Below are positions 32,940 to 37,235 of a stretch of 37,235 nucleotides of DNA, one piece after another. A model generated the notes under the pieces. The model was not told the origin of the DNA. It was given only the letters and a program-made list of their open reading frames with translations, and did no database searches. Origin of the DNA: Blautia sp. (GTDB taxonomy: Bacteria > Bacillota > Clostridia > Lachnospirales > Lachnospiraceae); contig JARIAQ010000030.1 in assembly GCA_029257775.1 (NCBI GenBank), positions 1-37,235 of the forward strand. The letters run 5' to 3'. Made by a program: the position numbers and the translations under genes. The first letter of the stretch is position 1. Each line of letters opens with the position of its first letter.

Positions 32940-33605
32940 ATGAAACAGATTTGTATCGTAGAAGACGAACTTGACTTAAACCGATTAATGCAGTTTTATC
33001 TTGAAAAAGAAGGATATTCTGTAATAACCTGCCACACTTTTTCAGAGGCACAAAAACAATTGCATTGTGATATTTCTGTTTGGGTTGTGGATATTATGCT
33101 TCCAGATGGGAATGGACTTGATATTTTAAAAGCATTAAAATTGCAAAATTCCAATGCTTTCGTAATTATCATATCGGCTAAAGGAGATCGATTCGACCGT
33201 GTTACAGGATTTGAACTAGGTTGCGATGACTACATTTCAAAACCATTTCTTCCTGCAGAATTAGTTTTTCGTATAAAAAAACTTTTACATCAAACACAAA
33301 CTGAAGAAAAAACAAATGATACTATTCTCTCCCTTGGCTGTTATGAGATGAATTTATCTCGTCGAATTATTTTAAATTCAGGAGAAAAAGCGGATATTAC
33401 CAGCAGAGAATTTGATATTATCCTCTTCTTCTTTCATCACAAAGGACAAGCCATTTCTCGTGAGCAAATTCTTCATGATGTCTGGTCCGATGAATACTTT
33501 GGAAGCGACCGTGTTGTGGATAATTATATAAAAAACATTCGACGAAAGTTACCGAAACTACAAATTGAAACCGTCTACGGCTACGGATACCGTTATAACC
33601 AATGA
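32940..33605 (+). CDS. OmpR-family response regulator
   Basis: Response regulator of 221 residues from the ATG at 32940, chosen for AAGGTGG 8 bases upstream. Receiver with acidic pair ED (8-9), phosphoacceptor D51 (VVDIMLPDGNG) and Lys in DDYISKPFL; C-terminal winged helix with DITSREFDIILFFFHHKG, REQILHDVW and VVDNYIKNIRRKL. Its stop overlaps the kinase start (ATGA). Divergent from the YfcC/opine-dehydrogenase operon, its probable target. Confidence 0.93.
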   Translation: MKQICIVEDELDLNRLMQFYLEKEGYSVITCHTFSEAQKQLHCDISVWVVDIMLPDGNGLDILKALKLQNSNAFVIIISAKGDRFDRVTGFELGCDDYISKPFLPAELVFRIKKLLHQTQTEEKTNDTILSLGCYEMNLSRRIILNSGEKADITSREFDIILFFFHHKGQAISREQILHDVWSDEYFGSDRVVDNYIKNIRRKLPKLQIETVYGYGYRYNQ

Positions 33606-34906
33606 AAAAAATACAAGGATTTCGCAAGCGGATGCTTATTAGCACCGTGTTTTTCATATTTATTATTACAATTTTATGCCTTGGAGCAGTATATTATTGG
33701 TCATTTTTTCACTTCAAATATTTATTTGAAGATCGCGTCATTGATCAATATACCTTTCAAAAAAATCAAGATATGGGAATCAAAAATGAATGGATTTTAG
33801 GTGTTACCACAGATAGTATTGATGTAGTAGAAGGAATTCATGGTCCAAAAGTGGCTCAACATCTACAAAATCATGCACAGAAACAACAAGAAAATACAGA
33901 ACTATACCGTGAAACCATTGATGGAAAACATCTTCTGTACACTATAGAATTGAATACTCAAAATGGAGAAATGCTTTATAAATATTCTATTATTAAAGAC
34001 ATCTATGCTGAAACCTTTCCCCAAATAGCTGTTTCTTTATCTATACTTGCAATTGTTATCATTGGAATATCCAGTTTATATTCTAATATTCTCAGCCATG
34101 ATTTCTATAATGGTGTTCACCGTTTACGTGGATATTCAAAAAAAATTGCCCAAGGGAAACATATTGAACCCATTGACATTAAAACTTGTGATCAAGAATT
34201 TCAGGCTCTTGCTAAAGATTTAGAAACTATGAGATGTACATTAGAAAAAAATAATGAAAATCGGCAACAAGTTCTACAATATATATCCCATGAATTAAAA
34301 ACACCCCTGATGATCATTGAAGGATATGCAAGTTCTGCTTTAGATGGATACTATCCAAAAGGAACTCTTGAGGACTCTCTAAATACGATCCTTACCCAAT
34401 CTGATCGGATAAAAAATCGAGTTCAGGATCTTCTTACGATTGTTCATTTAACTTCTTTAGATACGTCTGAAGACTTACAAGAAATTGCTATACTCCCCTG
34501 TATCCAAGAAACTGTAACTCTTTTGGGTAAAGATTCTCACATTCAGAACTGGCACATAGATGTAAAAAATGACCTTATTGTATACGGAAGTCATGAACAT
34601 ATCATGATTTTATTGGAAAATCTTATTTCTAATCAAATAAAATATGGAGATTCTGTTTCGATTATTTCTCAATCAGAGTCGAAAACACATCATATTATTA
34701 AATTTTATAATGATGGTCCAAAAATACCAAAAGAAATACAGCCAGAACTTTTCAAACCCTTTGTTAAAGGCAGTTCACAAGGCAGTGGCTTAGGTCTTCC
34801 TATCTGTCAAAGAATTATGAATCAGCTAAATGGAAATATTCAGTTAGATGATTCTTCGGATGGAACAGTTTTTATTTTGGAATTTCCTAAAGCAAAACCC
34901 AGTTAA
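33602..34906 (+). CDS. Membrane sensor histidine kinase
   Basis: Sensor kinase of 434 residues, partner of the regulator it overlaps by 4 bases. First membrane helix (about 10-35), an extracellular domain of about 110 residues, second helix (about 142-165), HAMP-like region, HisKA with H230 (YISHELKTPLMIIEGYA) and ATPase domain (LLENLISNQIKYGD, GSGLGLPICQRI). The extracellular part has no recognised sensor fold by eye. Signal unknown; by context it may be an amino acid or related compound handled by the divergent transporter. Confidence 0.92.
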   Translation: MKKIQGFRKRMLISTVFFIFIITILCLGAVYYWSFFHFKYLFEDRVIDQYTFQKNQDMGIKNEWILGVTTDSIDVVEGIHGPKVAQHLQNHAQKQQENTELYRETIDGKHLLYTIELNTQNGEMLYKYSIIKDIYAETFPQIAVSLSILAIVIIGISSLYSNILSHDFYNGVHRLRGYSKKIAQGKHIEPIDIKTCDQEFQALAKDLETMRCTLEKNNENRQQVLQYISHELKTPLMIIEGYASSALDGYYPKGTLEDSLNTILTQSDRIKNRVQDLLTIVHLTSLDTSEDLQEIAILPCIQETVTLLGKDSHIQNWHIDVKNDLIVYGSHEHIMILLENLISNQIKYGDSVSIISQSESKTHHIIKFYNDGPKIPKEIQPELFKPFVKGSSQGSGLGLPICQRIMNQLNGNIQLDDSSDGTVFILEFPKAKPS

Positions 34907-35004
34907 ATAATATAACTTAATAAAAATTATAGGAGAACTTTTTCTTATAACAATATCAAAACTACACAACATATTAAATATAGTTCAAATATTCTAAAAA
35001 GGAA

Positions 35005-35646
35005 GTGAACCTAATCAAAAATCGACAACTAGAAATAATTTTATATTTAAACCAAAGAAAAAGCAGTACTCTTTCAGAGCTTTCGAAAAAATTTGAAATC
35101 AGCAAACGGACCGTTATGCGGGATTTAGATTTCATTTCCTCTTTAGGTGTCCCTGTATATACTCGCCCTGGTTATGGCGGAGGTGTCTATCTAGATGAAA
35201 ATTATAAATTTGACCAAAGTTTCTTTACGCCCCAAGAAGTTGGAGATCTGGTGCTGGCTCTGCATATTGCAGACTGTTTAAGCTTGTGCAATCATAAAAA
35301 CCCTATTTTAAAAAAACTGGAGTTGCTACTTCCGGAATTAACACTGGCAAAAGAACATGATTTCTATGAATATGTGAAAGTGGATCCTCTTTTGCAAGAT
35401 TTTGATTTGAATGACCCTGTAATTCAGAATATCAATCGTGCTTTAGACGATGAAGTCTGGCTGAAAATCACCTATGAAAACCATTTTTTTGAAATCGTAC
35501 CACTTTATTATGCTATTGGGGCTAATGGCATCTCGCTTTGTGGCAGTGATGGACAGAAAAAATTACTTTTCCCTATCCAGCAAATCACATCCTGTACCAC
35601 AACAACTTTAGAATTTGACCGTGAACAATTTCAAAAATATCTCTGA
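35005..35646 (+). CDS. HTH regulator with WYL-like C-terminal region, short form
   Basis: Putative transcription factor of 213 residues. The N-terminal HTH_11 type covers about 5-60 (STLSELSKKFEISKRTVMRD, LDFISSLGVPVYTRPGYGGG), followed by a helical middle and a partial WYL-like beta region (WLKITYENHFFEIVPLYYAI). Full WYL regulators are about 300 residues, so the last domain is missing. The start is uncertain. GTG at 35005 is written here, but AAGGAAGTGA, an excellent ribosome site, overlaps it and places the best-spaced codon at 35014, which is ATC. It precedes the MATE gene and probably regulates it. Confidence 0.72.
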   Translation: MNLIKNRQLEIILYLNQRKSSTLSELSKKFEISKRTVMRDLDFISSLGVPVYTRPGYGGGVYLDENYKFDQSFFTPQEVGDLVLALHIADCLSLCNHKNPILKKLELLLPELTLAKEHDFYEYVKVDPLLQDFDLNDPVIQNINRALDDEVWLKITYENHFFEIVPLYYAIGANGISLCGSDGQKKLLFPIQQITSCTTTTLEFDREQFQKYL

Positions 35647-35687
35647 ATCAAAAGGAAGATGACACAACCTGTCACCTTCCTTTTGAT
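35647..35687 (+). terminator. Hairpin between the regulator and the MATE gene
   Basis: ATCAAAAGGAAG (35647-35658) pairs with 35676-35687. One A/C mismatch separates it from an inner TGACA/TGTCA pair. It starts one base after the regulator stop. The T content downstream is modest, so it may end or attenuate transcription before MATE. Confidence 0.6.
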
Positions 35688-35713
35688 ATATTATCTTTCG
35701 GAGGTAAATTTTA

Positions 35714-37033
35714 ATGAAAGATAATATTTATGAAAAAAAATCCGTAAACAAATTAATCTTATACTTTTCACTGCCAGCTATTCTATCACTAATTGTAGAA
35801 ATTATGGCTTCCGTAGTGGATACTGCCTTTGCCGGACACCTCGGCAGTATTTCTGTAGATGCCCTGACCGCTATGGGCTTACTAACTCCTGTTCTCAACT
35901 TTTTTACTGCAGTACAATCTCTGTTTGCCGTTTCAACTTCTGTTTTCGTTGCAAAATATCTGAATCAGAAAGAACAATGCAGCGAGTATTTTTTCTGCGG
36001 AATTATAATGACTCTCATTGTATCTACGCTTTTGTCAATTTCATTCTATTTCTGGTTAGAACCTATTTTAAAACTGCTAGGTGCAAAGGAACAGGTATTT
36101 ACATTAGCCAAAACCTATTTACAAATTCAACTGTTCAGTAATCTGTTCAGTTCTATGGGATATACGCTAACCAGCTGTATTCGTGCCTTCGGTTATCCCA
36201 AAATTGAAATGATTCTCACCAGTCTGGCTGTCCTTGTAAATATCTTATTTAATGCTTTTTTAGTATTTGGGCTTCATTTGGGTTTTGCAGGGCTGGCTTA
36301 TGGCACACTAATGAGCGAAATATTCTGTGCTGTCAGTGCCTGGATCTGGCTATCTAATCGTCAGATGCTACGCAAAATCCCACAACTTTCTCTTAGCAAA
36401 TTCAAAAACTGCACTGCCCACCTGGCAAAGCTGGGAATTGCCCAGACTATTATTCAAGCTATGGGCGGATTCACAGGATTTTTTGTAAACAATAGTTTGA
36501 TACTACATACAGCTTCCACCTATGTGGCCGTATGGAATGTGGTACAGAATATTTATACCCTGTTCCTGATGCCAACTGTGGGTATCACACAAGGAGTCCA
36601 AACCATCATTGCCTATTTCAGTGGTCAAGAAAAAGAGAAGGAAAAGAAACAGGCCATTGGATCTACAATAACAGGAACTATCCTATATGGCTTACTGTCC
36701 ACTATTTGTATCTTTCTATTTGGCGATACACTTCTCTCTGTTTTTATAGAAGCCGGAAGCTTTTTACAAATTGCAAAAAACGTCTTAAAAATCATCTTTG
36801 TTACTTTTCCCCTGATAGGTATTTTCTATACCATCATGACTCTTCTTGAAGTAACAGGCCATGAGTTGAAGGCCGTTGGATTAATTCTAACTCGACAGAT
36901 ACTTTTGATGATTCCTCTGGTTTATTTCCTACCTATGGTATTCCCTAACCAATCGACTTCTATTTTCTTTTCGGTACCTATTGCAGACGTGGTTGCAATA
37001 CTTGTTTCTGTCCTATTTGCGATCTTCCTATAA
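35714..37033 (+). CDS. MATE family multidrug efflux transporter
   Basis: Membrane antiporter of 439 residues with twelve predicted helices, exporting drugs or metabolites against Na+ or H+. N-terminal LILYFSLPAILSLIVEIMAS and VVDTAFAGHLGS are typical, as is the second-half start LAKLGIAQTIIQAMGGFTGF. GGAGGT precedes the ATG. The protein ends directly at the last hydrophobic helix (VLFAIFL), without the short basic tail most relatives have, and the stop lies only about 9 bases from the presumed end of an insertion sequence. A small truncation by insertion is possible. Confidence 0.9.
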   Translation: MKDNIYEKKSVNKLILYFSLPAILSLIVEIMASVVDTAFAGHLGSISVDALTAMGLLTPVLNFFTAVQSLFAVSTSVFVAKYLNQKEQCSEYFFCGIIMTLIVSTLLSISFYFWLEPILKLLGAKEQVFTLAKTYLQIQLFSNLFSSMGYTLTSCIRAFGYPKIEMILTSLAVLVNILFNAFLVFGLHLGFAGLAYGTLMSEIFCAVSAWIWLSNRQMLRKIPQLSLSKFKNCTAHLAKLGIAQTIIQAMGGFTGFFVNNSLILHTASTYVAVWNVVQNIYTLFLMPTVGITQGVQTIIAYFSGQEKEKEKKQAIGSTITGTILYGLLSTICIFLFGDTLLSVFIEAGSFLQIAKNVLKIIFVTFPLIGIFYTIMTLLEVTGHELKAVGLILTRQILLMIPLVYFLPMVFPNQSTSIFFSVPIADVVAILVSVLFAIFL

Positions 37034-37041
37034 CACGCTAT

Positions 37042-37235
37042 TGTAGTGGTCAAGCATTTTTGTAACACTTGTGCCTAATAATTTCGTATTCCATACCGGG
37101 CTTCAAAGGGTGTCCGGTAATCATTATAAGAATGTGGTCTTACATGGTTGTACCAGATATATGCAAACTCCGATACTGCTTTATTTAATTCATCATCATT
37201 GTGATAGTAATGTAAATTCGTTAGTTCATTTTTCA
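37042..37235 (-). mobile_element. End of an insertion sequence, rest beyond the window
   Basis: A transposase C-terminus on the minus strand, with the sequence starting TGTAGTGGTCAAGC at 37042 as the possible terminal repeat about 33 bases beyond its stop. The other end lies outside the window, so the boundary cannot be confirmed. Confidence 0.65.
37075..37235 (-). CDS. Transposase, integrase-core C-terminus (partial)
   Basis: The last 53 residues of a DDE transposase of IS3/IS481-like type. The ending WYNHVRPHSYNDYRTPFEAR then YGIRNY is the usual tail of the rve integrase core, after the catalytic glutamate. The start lies right of 37235. Nothing in the visible part is broken. Exact IS family cannot be named from this fragment. 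Confidence 0.85.
   Translation of the reverse strand, partial: KNELTNLHYYHNDDELNKAVSEFAYIWYNHVRPHSYNDYRTPFEARYGIRNY

Noticed and set aside
1-37235. CRISPR arrays, tRNA or rRNA genes, prophage or origin
   Set aside because: No regularly spaced repeats, cloverleaf-like sequences, rRNA stretches, phage structural genes or clustered DnaA-type boxes were recognised by eye.

Overview
The window reads as a chromosomal segment of a low-GC, anaerobic Gram-positive bacterium, most likely a Clostridia/Lachnospiraceae-type gut organism. The basis is the base composition, strong AGGAGG-type ribosome binding sites, the gdpP-rplI-dnaB and rpsF-ssb-rpsR clusters, a class B sortase, FeoAB, LrgAB and a siroheme sulfite-reductase-type fusion. 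The genus is inference. No rRNA, tRNA or CRISPR was seen. Only two genes are cut by the window edges: dnaB on the left and a transposase on the right.

Layout. 1-5.1 kb (minus strand): conserved housekeeping block with dnaB (partial), rplI, gdpP (c-di-AMP phosphodiesterase), rpsR, ssb, rpsF and a DUF951 gene. 5.1-6.6 kb: sirtuin and class B sortase, running into DUF951. 6.7-9.4 kb: CoA block coaBC, ECF S component, coaX. 9.5-14.2 kb (plus strand): YoaK-like membrane protein, GH13 alpha-glucosidase, feoA-feoB. 14.2-17.3 kb: lrgA-lrgB-gntR, divergent from pepT, with a GntR/FCD-type operator on the predicted lrgA start point. 17.4-22 kb (minus): VanY-type carboxypeptidase, TrkH potassium channel subunit, a KdpD-like kinase without its N-terminal sensor domains, and KdpE.

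22.3-28.4 kb is the most distinctive region, a candidate sulfur-oxyanion module. It holds a YeiH-family putative sulfate/sulfite exporter and a thioredoxin-reductase-like flavoprotein that lacks the CxxC. Both are divergent from a LysR regulator. Facing them is an 860-residue fusion of CoA-disulfide reductase, rhodanese, siroheme/4Fe-4S reductase and ferredoxin domains, preceded by a cysteine-rich DUF134 regulator. 28.5-30.1 kb: MarR-FUSC exporter operon with a consensus promoter and a palindrome at the start point. 30.2-34.9 kb: opine-type dehydrogenase and YfcC-type transporter, divergent from a two-component system, with a 14-bp palindrome between them. 35-37 kb: HTH/WYL-like regulator and MATE efflux pump, then the end of an insertion sequence.

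Promoters were found by eye as -35/-10 pairs with 17-bp spacing, and starts were chosen by ribosome binding site. Several starts therefore differ from the longest open frame. Family names come from motif recognition without database searches.
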